Source of the DNA: Erythrobacteraceae bacterium Alg239-R51 | GTDB taxonomy: Bacteria; Pseudomonadota; Alphaproteobacteria; Sphingomonadales; Sphingomonadaceae | Reading direction: 5' to 3' | Assembly (NCBI GenBank): GCA_947331495.1 | Contig: CAMZOI010000002.1 | Coordinates: forward strand, 322,501-386,500 | Length of the DNA: 64,000 bases | Part shown: piece by piece, positions 1-7,391 of the stretch | Layout of the letters: every line of letters begins with the position of its first letter | How positions within the stretch are numbered: the stretch's first letter is position 1 | Program-made: the position numbers and the translations under genes | The notes under the pieces: model-generated | The model's input: only the letters and a program-made list of their open reading frames with translations | Databases searched by the model: none | Told to the model about the DNA's origin: nothing

Positions 1-449
1 GACGGCAAACCGGCACGACTTTCCGCCATCGCTTCGGCGCCCCAGATCTCATCGGCTGCACGGGGCGGGCCGAAGCCGGCAGCGGCGGGTGCCGGACCGT
101 GCGGGATGGGTGTGAGCACAGCATCGCGATCCCTTGAACCATGACCCATGGCCGAGTGATCCATCGTGGAATGATCCATCGCGGGGTGGTCCATTCCCTC
201 ATGGTTCATCGCATCATGATCCATGGTTGAAAGGTCGATCGGTGGTTCGTCTGCATCTCGATACTGTTCGGGTGCGCATTCCCCATCCGATACCGGATGT
301 CCCATAGCGCGGTGACGCGCCGCTTCCTGTTCGCACTGGGTCTTCGCCGCTACCGTGTCGGGCGCAGGGCCATGTCCTGCGTGTTCCTGCGCGAGTGCGG
401 GACCGGCAGTACCGAGCGCCATGGTCGCTATGGCAAGAGTAGCCTTCAT
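1..449 (-). CDS. copB: Copper resistance protein B (outer membrane), N-terminal part, runs off window
   Basis: About 149 codons are visible, read leftwards from an ATG at 449. The start overlaps the copA stop by four bases (ATGA), so the two are probably translationally coupled. The product begins with a signal peptide (MKATLAIATMALGTAGPALA) and then a Met/His-rich stretch with repeated MDH units (about residues 75-105), followed by the segment GFGPPRAADEIWGAEAM, typical of the start of the CopB beta-barrel domain. CopB is a periplasmic/outer-membrane copper-binding partner of CopA. The beta-barrel itself lies beyond the window. Family assignment rests on the conserved junction segment and on the copA-copB order. 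Confidence 0.9.
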   Translation of the reverse strand, partial: MKATLAIATMALGTAGPALAQEHAGHGPAPDTVAAKTQCEQEAARHRAMGHPVSDGECAPEQYRDADEPPIDLSTMDHDAMNHEGMDHPAMDHSTMDHSAMGHGSRDRDAVLTPIPHGPAPAAAGFGPPRAADEIWGAEAMAESRAGLP

Positions 450-2281
450 TTACCCGACCCCACGCGCGGCTCTTCGGTCTCTTGGCCTTTGGGCGCCACG
501 GTCACTATCTGGAACATGCCCGAATGCATGTGATAAAGCAGGTGGCAGTGAAACGCCCAGTCGCCTTCCTCGTTTGCAGTGAGGTCGAAAGTGGCGGTCC
601 CCCCGGGCTGCACGATAACGACATTCTTGAGTGGCTGCCTGTCGGATGGAGCGCCGTTCACCAGTTCGAAGAAGTGACCGTGAAGATGAATGGGATGCGC
701 CATCATCGTATCGTTGACCAGTTTGATACGCACGCGCTCGTTATACGCAAATCGGATCGGAGTGTCGCTGACGGCAGAGAACTTCTTTCCATCGAAGGAC
801 CACATGTACCGTTCCATATTTCCGGTAAGATGGATTTCCATGCGCCGCGTAGGCGTACTGGCGTACCGGTTCGGCTCGAGCGCGACGAGATCATTGTATG
901 TCAGCACGCGGTGCGCGACCTTGTCCAATCCGATGCCGGGATCTCCCATCCGGTCGATCGGGTTCATCGACACCATGTCCACACCGGGACCGGTATCGAC
1001 GTCCGGCGGCAGTAGCGAGGTGTCGCGCATGTTCATCCCCTCCATGGAATGCGCACGGGGTTCCGCCGAGTCTGTCTTGGCGGGCGGGGGACCATGACCC
1101 ATGGCGGAATGATCCATCCCGGAATGCGCCGCACCATGAACCATGTCGGCCATCTCTCCGCCATGCTCCATGCCTCCCATGCCCATGTCCGCCATCGTGA
1201 GCAGCGGTGGCTCGCGCAAGGCTGGAACCGTGGCGCGCGCACCGGGCTGCGTTACCAGATGGGCCAGTGCCATGCCGGAACGGTCCATGCTCTCCGCGAC
1301 GATCGCCATCGCTTCGCCCTTCGGCTCGACAAGGAAGTCGTACGTTTCCGCCGTGCCGATCTGAAATTCCTCAACCTCGACCGGCCGCACCGCGATGCCG
1401 TCTGCTGCAACGACCGTCAGCTTGGCGCCCGGGATGCGGATATTGAAGAAACTCATGGCGCTGCCGTTCATCACCCGGAAGCGAACACGCTCGCCGGGGC
1501 GGAACAGATACTCCAATCCTTCTTCCGGCCCACGCCCGTTGGCAAGGTAGGTGTAGGTTGAGCCCGAGACGTCCGAAATATCGGTCGGCGACATGCGCAT
1601 ATCAGCCCACATGCGACGCTGCTCGCCGGTTAGGCCGTAATCATCCGTCCAGCTGGTCTTTTGGTAATTGAAATACTCCTCGCCTTTCTTGAGCTTCGCC
1701 ATGATGGTGTGCGGATGCATCGGCGTGAACTCGCTGAGCAGAAGTATGTAATCGCGGTCGGCCTCGATCGGATCAGGGCCCGCTGGATCGATCACCAATG
1801 GCCCGTAGTGACCGGCCTGTTCCTGCAGACCCGAATGGCTATGCCACCAATAGGTACCGGATTGTCTGATCGCCGGCAGGTCGTAGACGAACGTCTCGCC
1901 GGGCCGGATCCCGGGAAAACTGACGCCGGGCACTCCGTCATACTGGAACGGCACGAGCAGGCCGTGCCAATGGACGGAGGTATCCTCGTCCAGAGTGTTT
2001 GTGACATGGATACGGACCGGTTCGCCTTCCTTGAGGCGAACCAGTGGACCCGGCACGCTGCCGTTCACGGCGACCGTATGTCCCCGACGACCCTGGACGA
2101 CCCGCATGCCCTCCATCACGTCGAGCCGAATATCACGGCCCGAAACCTCGTCGAATCCTTGCCGGATCAAGCCGCCGTGCTTCAGGTCGCCGCCACGCGC
2201 CCATGCAGGCGCCGCCAGGGCCGCCGCACCCAACGTCCCGGTTTTCATCAGGCTGCGTCGTGAAATGGTCAGATCAGGCAT
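446..2281 (-). CDS. copA: Periplasmic multicopper oxidase CopA (copper resistance)
   Basis: 611-residue multicopper oxidase that oxidises or sequesters copper in the periplasm. The ATG at 2281 is chosen because it places a twin-arginine signal (SRRSLMK) close to the N terminus. An in-frame ATG at 2323 would add 14 residues and overlap a repressor site. All four copper motifs are visible: HWHG, the WHSHSG type, HPIHLHGHFF near the C terminus and HCHLLYHMHSGMF at the end. A Met/His-rich insert in the middle (repeats of MDH, MGM and MEH) is typical of the CopA subfamily rather than of laccases. It is the first gene of copA-copB, divergent from the CsoR-like gene, with a palindrome between them. 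Confidence 0.95.
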   Translation of the reverse strand: MPDLTISRRSLMKTGTLGAAALAAPAWARGGDLKHGGLIRQGFDEVSGRDIRLDVMEGMRVVQGRRGHTVAVNGSVPGPLVRLKEGEPVRIHVTNTLDEDTSVHWHGLLVPFQYDGVPGVSFPGIRPGETFVYDLPAIRQSGTYWWHSHSGLQEQAGHYGPLVIDPAGPDPIEADRDYILLLSEFTPMHPHTIMAKLKKGEEYFNYQKTSWTDDYGLTGEQRRMWADMRMSPTDISDVSGSTYTYLANGRGPEEGLEYLFRPGERVRFRVMNGSAMSFFNIRIPGAKLTVVAADGIAVRPVEVEEFQIGTAETYDFLVEPKGEAMAIVAESMDRSGMALAHLVTQPGARATVPALREPPLLTMADMGMGGMEHGGEMADMVHGAAHSGMDHSAMGHGPPPAKTDSAEPRAHSMEGMNMRDTSLLPPDVDTGPGVDMVSMNPIDRMGDPGIGLDKVAHRVLTYNDLVALEPNRYASTPTRRMEIHLTGNMERYMWSFDGKKFSAVSDTPIRFAYNERVRIKLVNDTMMAHPIHLHGHFFELVNGAPSDRQPLKNVVIVQPGGTATFDLTANEEGDWAFHCHLLYHMHSGMFQIVTVAPKGQETEEPRVGSGK

Positions 2282-2313
2282 CGGTCTTGCAACTCCTTGT
2301 CGGGTCGCGTTAT

Positions 2314-2330
2314 ATACCCCCATGGAGTAT
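2314..2330. promoter_or_regulatory. Candidate CsoR operator in the copA/csoR divergent promoter
   Basis: The sequence ATACCCCCATGGAGTAT has TACCCC/GGAGTA half-sites around a 3-nt centre, the architecture of CsoR-family operators. It lies 33 bp upstream of copA and 45 bp upstream of csoR, so it could control both. A near-identical site occurs at 4228-4244. Confidence 0.65.
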
Positions 2331-2374
2331 TACAAGCCACGCCGTGCAGTATCCGTATCTGAAAGCGTTCGAAC

Positions 2375-2650
2375 ATGAGCAAGTCTGACAGTTCCCCGAT
2401 CGTCAATAGGTTGAAACGCGTGGAAGGGCAGGTTCGCGGTATTACCCAGATGGTCCAGGACGATCGGTATTGCATCGATATCCTGACGCAGGTGCAGGCG
2501 GTAAAGGCGGCGCTGGGCCGTGCGGAAAGCGAAATACTCAAGCGACACGCGGCTTGTTGCGTATCCGAGGCGATCGCCAGTGGCGACGAGGGCGAGCAGA
2601 AACAGAAGTTCAACGAGTTGGTCGATCTGTTCGAGAAAGCGAAGCGTTGA
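2375..2650 (+). CDS. csoR: CsoR-family copper-sensing repressor
   Basis: 91-residue all-helical DUF156/CsoR family protein. Cys33, His58 and Cys62 have the C-x24-H-x3-C spacing of the Cu(I)-binding triad of CsoR, which argues for copper rather than nickel or formaldehyde sensing. The basic N-terminal helix (NRLKRVEGQVRGI) is the family's DNA-contact signature. It is divergent from copAB with a CsoR-type palindrome between them, as expected for an autoregulated repressor released by Cu(I). Its stop overlaps the TTG start of the next gene. FrmR- or RcnR-like sensing is less likely given the Cys-His-Cys set. Confidence 0.9.
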   Translation: MSKSDSSPIVNRLKRVEGQVRGITQMVQDDRYCIDILTQVQAVKAALGRAESEILKRHAACCVSEAIASGDEGEQKQKFNELVDLFEKAKR

Positions 2651-3246
2651 AATCCGTTCTTCGTCTCGTTGCGGTTTTCCTTTTCGCTCTGGGGGCGCAA
2701 CTGGCGCTCGCGCACAGCGGCGAACAGCACGAGGGGCGAGGCGAAGCTACCCCGGCGCTCGCCGAAGAGGCGCAAGCTTCGCCTGCCCAGCAGGAATCGA
2801 CGGTATCAGCTTCGACTTCGGAAGAGGCGGCGGACGAGCACGAAGGCAGTTCGGTCTGGACGCAGCTTCACCCGGCAACCGTCCATTTTCCCATTGCGCT
2901 GTTACTGGCGGCCGCGTTGACCGAACTTGTCCATCTCGTTCGCCCGAACGCGACCCTTGCCAACGCCGTACGTGTCATGGCCATTGGCGGTGCCGCAGGG
3001 GCTATCATCGCGGCGCTGTTCGGGTGGATCCATACCGGCCTATGGTATGGCGGGGATGCCGTGATGCAATGGCACCGCTGGACCGGGTCTGCCCTGGCGC
3101 TGGTAGCCCCGCTGGCGGCGTGGCTTGCCGGCCGCGACAACCGCACACCGTTGCGTATCCTGCTTTTCGCTATTGCCTGCGCCTTGGTGGTGCAGGGCTA
3201 CTTGGGCGGTGAACTCGCCCATGGGCCGCATCATCTCGGTTTCTGA
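2647..3246 (+). CDS. DUF2231-like membrane protein with signal peptide
   Basis: 199 residues from a TTG start that overlaps the csoR stop (TTGA). No better start gives the evident signal peptide (LRLVAVFLFALGAQLALA). A His/Glu/Ala-rich linker follows, then four hydrophobic helices. The first carries LHPATVHFPIALLLA, the signature of the DUF2231 family, whose conserved histidines are thought to face a metal or haem. Further His residues occur in WIHTG, WHRWTG and the C-terminal HGPHH. The function is unknown. The position between a copper repressor and a DUF411 protein suggests a role in copper handling at the membrane, by inference. Confidence 0.75.
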   Translation: MKSVLRLVAVFLFALGAQLALAHSGEQHEGRGEATPALAEEAQASPAQQESTVSASTSEEAADEHEGSSVWTQLHPATVHFPIALLLAAALTELVHLVRPNATLANAVRVMAIGGAAGAIIAALFGWIHTGLWYGGDAVMQWHRWTGSALALVAPLAAWLAGRDNRTPLRILLFAIACALVVQGYLGGELAHGPHHLGF

Positions 3247-3259
3247 AAGGACTTCAATC

Positions 3260-3727
3260 ATGCTGAACACGATCCGATCCGCTATCGCACGCAAAACCCT
3301 CGCGGGGGTGCTGGTCCTGGGAAGTGCCCTGTCGGCCTGCGCTGCTCAGGCCGCGACCTATACCATGTACCGCGACCCGAACTGCGGCTGCTGCCTTGCC
3401 TGGGCCGAACATATGGAACAGGGCGACAGGCACGAGGTCAAAACCGTCGACCATCCCGACATGGCATCGGTCAAGGCGGAACGCGGCGTGCCGGACGATC
3501 TGCGATCCTGCCATACCATGATCGCCGACGGTTATGTCATCGAAGGTCATGTTCCTGCTGCCGATGTCGAGCGTCTTCTCGCCGAGCGGCCGGAAGGGGT
3601 AACCGGGCTTGCGGTCGCCGGCATGCCGATGGGTTCCCCCGGAATGGAACATGGCGACCATCGTCAGCCTTTCGAGGTGATTGCTTTCGGTCCGAAAGGG
3701 ACAAGCGTTTTTGCAAGTCATGATTGA
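3260..3727 (+). CDS. DUF411 periplasmic metal-binding protein
   Basis: 155 residues with a good Shine-Dalgarno (GAAAGGA) 9 nt upstream of the ATG. A signal sequence ends near ACAAQA and the mature protein starts with a thioredoxin-like strand and the motif DPNCGCCLAW. This is the DUF411 signature of small periplasmic proteins repeatedly found in copper and silver resistance operons. Conserved SCHTM and GHVPAADVERLL segments follow. The C terminus is Met/His-rich (GMPMGSPGMEHGDHRQ), consistent with binding Cu. It is probably co-transcribed with csoR and the DUF2231 gene. Confidence 0.85.
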   Translation: MLNTIRSAIARKTLAGVLVLGSALSACAAQAATYTMYRDPNCGCCLAWAEHMEQGDRHEVKTVDHPDMASVKAERGVPDDLRSCHTMIADGYVIEGHVPAADVERLLAERPEGVTGLAVAGMPMGSPGMEHGDHRQPFEVIAFGPKGTSVFASHD

Positions 3728-3779
3728 TCGAGGGCCACGCTTCCTTCCGCTTCGCCCGAAGGTTGTCGGGGGATAGAAG

Positions 3780-4217
3780 GTGTCCAAGCCTGAAGTGCGT
3801 GTCGCAATTTTCGGTTTCCTGACCGCTTTCCTTTGGGAGATGTGGCAGATGCCATTTTACGACCGGGCAGGGCTATCGATAGCGGATGCCGTTCGCGGAT
3901 GTTCGCTTGGGGCCTTCGGAGATGCCGGGTTGATGGTGCTGTCCTACTTCGTGGCGGCACGGGTCGTGGACGATCACGAATGGGTTCACCGATGGACGCC
4001 GCAGGCACTGGCGGCTTATCTGGCGACAGGTTTGACGGTGACAGTCATCGTCGAGCATTTGGCGATCAAGAGCCCATGGGGCTGGCGTTACAGCGAAACC
4101 ATGCCACGCGAACCTTTGACAGGTGTTGGTCTCGTTCCGATCGCCATGTGGGTAGCTGTTCCGCTCGTGGTCCTGGTGCTGGCCCGGAACCAACCCCCCG
4201 GTAATGCCTTGCAGTAA
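3780..4217 (+). CDS. Small integral membrane protein of unknown function
   Basis: 145 residues from a GTG preceded directly by AGAAGG. Four hydrophobic segments are predicted by eye (about residues 7-25, 45-62, 75-95 and 115-138). A Trp/Met-rich first helix (FLWEMWQMPFY) and a charged DDHEWVHRW loop stand out. I recognise no family with certainty. It closes the csoR gene set and is followed by a second CsoR-type palindrome, so it marks the boundary between two copper-linked transcription units. Confidence 0.7.
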   Translation: MSKPEVRVAIFGFLTAFLWEMWQMPFYDRAGLSIADAVRGCSLGAFGDAGLMVLSYFVAARVVDDHEWVHRWTPQALAAYLATGLTVTVIVEHLAIKSPWGWRYSETMPREPLTGVGLVPIAMWVAVPLVVLVLARNQPPGNALQ

Positions 4218-4227
4218 TACAGGACTC

Positions 4228-4244
4228 ATACCCCTAGGGGGTAG
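4228..4244. promoter_or_regulatory. Second candidate CsoR operator
   Basis: The sequence ATACCCCTAGGGGGTAG contains TACCCC-TAG-GGGGTA, a perfect palindrome apart from its central triplet and matching the site at 2314-2330. It lies 14 bp before the ATG at 4258, where it would cover a promoter or ribosome-loading region. This suggests that the five-gene operon downstream belongs to the same repressor's regulon. Confidence 0.65.
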
Positions 4245-4257
4245 TGGAGACATACAG

Positions 4258-5043
4258 ATGAGCAAACAGAAACCAGCGTCTTCGAAATCGCGCACGGCGA
4301 GCGTTTACCGAATGGTCATGCCCGAGCACGTGTGTCCTTACGGGTTGAAGACCGTGGACCTGCTGAAGCGTGAAGGCTTCGCGGTGGATGATCACCATCT
4401 CGAGACTCGCGAGGAAACCGACGCCTTCAAGGAAAAGCACGACGTCGAGACAACGCCGCAGACTTTCATCGATGGCAAGCGCATCGGCGGCTACGACGAC
4501 CTGCGCGAGCATTTCGGCAAGTCGCGCAGCCAGCCCGAGGAAGGCGAGACGAGCTACCAGCCCGTCATCGCCATTTTTTCCGTTGCCTTCCTGCTTGGCC
4601 TCGCGATCAGCTGGTATGTGTTCGATAGCGTCTTCACCGTGCAGGCGATCGAATGGTTCGTTGCGCTCTCCATGTCGTTCCTCGCCGTGCAGAAGCTACA
4701 GGATCTGCGCAGCTTCTCGACCATGTTCCTTAATTACGACCTGCTGGCACAGCGCTGGGTGCGCTATGGCTTTATCTACCCGTTCGGCGAGGCCCTGGCG
4801 GGCATCCTCATGGTGGCGCATGCCTTGCCGATCATATCGGTCCCGGTGGCGCTGTTCATCGGCACGGTCGGCGCGGTCAGCGTCTTCAAGGCGGTCTATG
4901 TCGACAAGCGCGAATTGAAATGCGCCTGCGTGGGCGGCAACAGCAATGTGCCGCTTGGCTTCGTTTCACTGACCGAGAACCTGTTCATGATCGGCATGGG
5001 TCTCTGGATGGGCGGTAAGGCGCTGGGCTGGATCGTTGTCTGA
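4258..5043 (+). CDS. Glutaredoxin domain fused to a MauE/DoxX-like membrane domain
   Basis: 261 residues. The N-terminal part (about 15-95) is a glutaredoxin fold with the active site CPYG (Cys about 28) and the cis-proline segment TTPQTFIDGKRIGGYDD. After a linker come four transmembrane helices of the MauE/methylamine-utilisation type, with a cytoplasmic or periplasmic Cys pair in LKCACVGG. The arrangement suggests that the membrane part relays electrons or thiols with the attached glutaredoxin, for example in maturing metal-binding cysteine proteins. ATG 4258 is chosen over an upstream in-frame ATG at 4204 because the latter lies in the preceding gene and the operator. First gene of a five-gene operon. 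Confidence 0.8.
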   Translation: MSKQKPASSKSRTASVYRMVMPEHVCPYGLKTVDLLKREGFAVDDHHLETREETDAFKEKHDVETTPQTFIDGKRIGGYDDLREHFGKSRSQPEEGETSYQPVIAIFSVAFLLGLAISWYVFDSVFTVQAIEWFVALSMSFLAVQKLQDLRSFSTMFLNYDLLAQRWVRYGFIYPFGEALAGILMVAHALPIISVPVALFIGTVGAVSVFKAVYVDKRELKCACVGGNSNVPLGFVSLTENLFMIGMGLWMGGKALGWIVV

Positions 5044-5749
5044 TCGGGTAGCCCACGAAGACAGGCAGACCGCCAAGGATACTTCTCGATGGCGGGATAC
5101 CTATGATTCTAAAGCCCGGCTTTACACCTTCCTCGCGAAGGGTTTCGAGCTGTTCGGCGTAGCCAGGCAGCGCCGCCGAATGATTGATGCTCTCGGTCTC
5201 AGTCGTGGTGATACCGTGGTCGACCTGTGCTGCGGCTCCGGGCAGAATTTCGCCGACCTGCGGCGCAAGGTGGGTAGCGAGGGTCGCATCGTCGGGTTCG
5301 ACATTTCAAGTCAGATGCTGGCGATCGCTGCCAATCATGCCGAGCGACATGGCTGGCGGAACGTCGAGCTGGTCGAGGCCGACGTGGCAGACGTGGTGCT
5401 TCCCCCCGACATGCGCGCCGCCGTGTCCACCTTCGGGCTCGATATCGTTCCTGACGTCGAAAGGATCGTGACGCAGTTAGCCGCACAGATGCCGACTGGC
5501 ACCCGGCTCGGCCTCCTCGGGTCTCAGGAACCGGGGGGCTGGCCCGACTGGCTGGTGCGGTTCGGCATATGGCTCAATAGCGCATGCGACATTGAACGCG
5601 AGCATCTCTCGATCCGTCCCGACGCAACGGCTGCCCGGATCCTCGATGAGGCGAGGCGGCACGACTTCTGGTGGGGCATTTTCTACTGGTCGGTGTGCCG
5701 GAAGAAGGGCGATGGCCCCGCCATTACGACAAAGGATACCGGCGCATGA
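5036..5749 (+). CDS. Class I SAM-dependent methyltransferase
   Basis: 237 residues, start TTG at 5036 overlapping the previous stop by 8 nt. A Rossmann fold with the SAM-binding glycine motif VVDLCCGSGQNF (about residues 60-71) and the acidic strand-2 end GFDISSQML are clear. The overall form resembles UbiE/PhCMoA-type small-molecule methyltransferases. The substrate is unknown. Translational coupling to its neighbours on both sides (overlap upstream, ATGA downstream) ties it to the copper-linked operon. Confidence 0.8.
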   Translation: MSDRVAHEDRQTAKDTSRWRDTYDSKARLYTFLAKGFELFGVARQRRRMIDALGLSRGDTVVDLCCGSGQNFADLRRKVGSEGRIVGFDISSQMLAIAANHAERHGWRNVELVEADVADVVLPPDMRAAVSTFGLDIVPDVERIVTQLAAQMPTGTRLGLLGSQEPGGWPDWLVRFGIWLNSACDIEREHLSIRPDATAARILDEARRHDFWWGIFYWSVCRKKGDGPAITTKDTGA

Positions 5750-6159
5750 TCGCAGCTATTTCCCTGGCCATGGTCCTGTTTGTCGCCTCGCTCTGGCTAC
5801 ACATATGGTTGATCCGCTGTGCCAGGCTGGTCGCGGGTGAGCCCAAGACACAGCCGACGAGGCTGACAGCCGCATACCTGTTGGTCTTGATGAGCCATCT
5901 CGCCGTCGCTGCACTTTTTGCAGCCGGGTTCGCCTTCGCCATTGAATTGGGCTTGGGTGGTTTTCAACAGCGCGACGCCGTCGATGCGATGGACCTGTTC
6001 TACTATTCTTTGATCAACATCACCACGGTGGGCATCGGGAACATTTATCCGGAAGGCCACTTGCGGGCGATGACCGGGATCGAATCCCTAACCGGCTTCC
6101 TGCTCATCAGCTGCACAGCGCAATTCGTATTTCAGACCATGTCCGGAAAGGAGAACTGA
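5746..6159 (+). CDS. Small ion-channel protein (Ion_trans_2-like) with atypical selectivity filter
   Basis: 137 residues, ATGA overlap with the methyltransferase gene. There are two long hydrophobic helices (about 3-28 and 44-68), a re-entrant pore helix and a final helix. The filter segment reads TTVGIGNIYP, aligned with the TTVGYGD of K+ channels but with Ile for Tyr and Asn for Asp. It has no cytoplasmic gating domain. The family is known for K+ or nonselective cation permeation. What this variant conducts cannot be told from sequence. Confidence 0.7.
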   Translation: MIAAISLAMVLFVASLWLHIWLIRCARLVAGEPKTQPTRLTAAYLLVLMSHLAVAALFAAGFAFAIELGLGGFQQRDAVDAMDLFYYSLINITTVGIGNIYPEGHLRAMTGIESLTGFLLISCTAQFVFQTMSGKEN

Positions 6160-6162
6160 AAA

Positions 6163-6750
6163 ATGGCAAAGTCACATTCCAGCGATGGAGGGGGCGGCAA
6201 TTACTGGCGCTTCATGGCGATGGTTTCGACCTCGACCGTCATCATGTTTTTCCTCATGTATGCCAACACCTATGATGCCGACCATTTCTTCTGGAGCGAG
6301 ACGCGCTTCTGGATGATGTTCGTGATGGGTGCGATGATGATGGTCGTCATGCTGCTTTTCATGTGGGGCATGTACAAGGACATGACCAAGAACTTCATCA
6401 TCCTCGGCGTGGCGGCGGTTGTCTTCGCGCTCGCCCTCTGGCTCGTGCGCAGCCAGACGACGATCGATGACGAGGAATACATGGCGGCGATGATCCCGCA
6501 TCACTCGATTGCCATAATGACTAGCGAGCGGGCCAGCATCAAGGATCCGCGGGTGCGCAAGCTGGCACATGACATCATCCTCGCCCAGCGCCGCGAGATT
6601 GCGCAGATGAAGTATCTAATCGCCGATATCGAGGAGAACGGCGTGCGGACCGAGAGGCGCCTGCCGGTTGGGATCGAAACGCCGGTGGCCGCCATGGCTC
6701 AGCCGGACCCCGCATCCGCCGAAACGCCGGACGAAGGAGCCGTGCAATGA
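6163..6750 (+). CDS. DUF305 membrane protein
   Basis: 195 residues. Three hydrophobic, Met-rich helices (about 17-35, 46-68 and 77-95) precede a DUF305 four-helix domain starting near residue 105, marked by MIPHHSIAIMTSERA, the conserved His-His site of the family. DUF305 (CopM-type) proteins bind copper in the periplasm of cyanobacteria and are common in metal-resistance islands. The copper-locus setting fits that role. The stop overlaps the next gene's start by 4 nt. Confidence 0.85.
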   Translation: MAKSHSSDGGGGNYWRFMAMVSTSTVIMFFLMYANTYDADHFFWSETRFWMMFVMGAMMMVVMLLFMWGMYKDMTKNFIILGVAAVVFALALWLVRSQTTIDDEEYMAAMIPHHSIAIMTSERASIKDPRVRKLAHDIILAQRREIAQMKYLIADIEENGVRTERRLPVGIETPVAAMAQPDPASAETPDEGAVQ

Positions 6751-7238
6751 AGACGAACCTTTTCCTCATCGCCGGCCTGACTGCGACCCTTGCCGCATGC
6801 AACCAGAACACTGCCATCGGCAATGACCGCGAAGCGCATCTTGCGCCGCCCGCCGAAGCTTCCCCGATCGAGCCCGCCTCCAGCGCGCTCCGGAACGTCG
6901 CGACTGCGCTTGTAAAGCCGGAAACCATGAGCGCAGCCGATATTGCGGAAATCGGCGGAACGGACGGAAGGTGCGTCTATAGGCTGACCGAGGTCGGCTT
7001 CCCCACCGTGGTCTACGAGCCCGGCGCACAGGCTTTCGTCAAATTGAACGCCAAGCTGATCCCGATGCAGGCAGAAGGCCCCGATCGCTTCGTAAGTGGC
7101 GAACTGCTGCTGACGATGCGTACGCTCGATGACGAGGGCAACGCTGGATTGCAGGCGCAAGAGATCATCATCGTGCCGCCCGGCGCCGAGGACGAATTGG
7201 GCTATCGCGGCTACGTCGATTGCGACATCGAGGGGTAA
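6747..7238 (+). CDS. Lipoprotein of unknown function, last gene of the copper-linked operon
   Basis: 163 residues, ATGA overlap with the DUF305 gene. A lipobox (LAAC, Cys18) marks it as an outer- or inner-membrane lipoprotein. The rest is a globular periplasmic domain with two Cys (RCVYRLTEVGFP and YVDCDIEG) that may pair. I do not recognise a characterised family. Coupling to the DUF305 gene suggests a periplasmic partner. Confidence 0.75.
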   Translation: MKTNLFLIAGLTATLAACNQNTAIGNDREAHLAPPAEASPIEPASSALRNVATALVKPETMSAADIAEIGGTDGRCVYRLTEVGFPTVVYEPGAQAFVKLNAKLIPMQAEGPDRFVSGELLLTMRTLDDEGNAGLQAQEIIIVPPGAEDELGYRGYVDCDIEG

Positions 7239-7391
7239 GGCCGACGGGCCAGGCCGCGCGATTCCCCATCCGACACAGCACCATCATGGTTTTGGCACTT
7301 GCCAAGAGAAAGCATCTCCATGTAGTTCAAAGCAAATTCCGGGTGACGATCTGACCTGACGCACTCCTTCTGAAAGGCTTTGCCGCTCCCG

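Noticed and set aside
61-250. Apparent short DNA repeats around CATGATCCAT and similar
   Set aside because: They are the codons of the Met/His-rich copper-binding segments of CopB (and of CopA at 1040-1200), not a repeat array or CRISPR.
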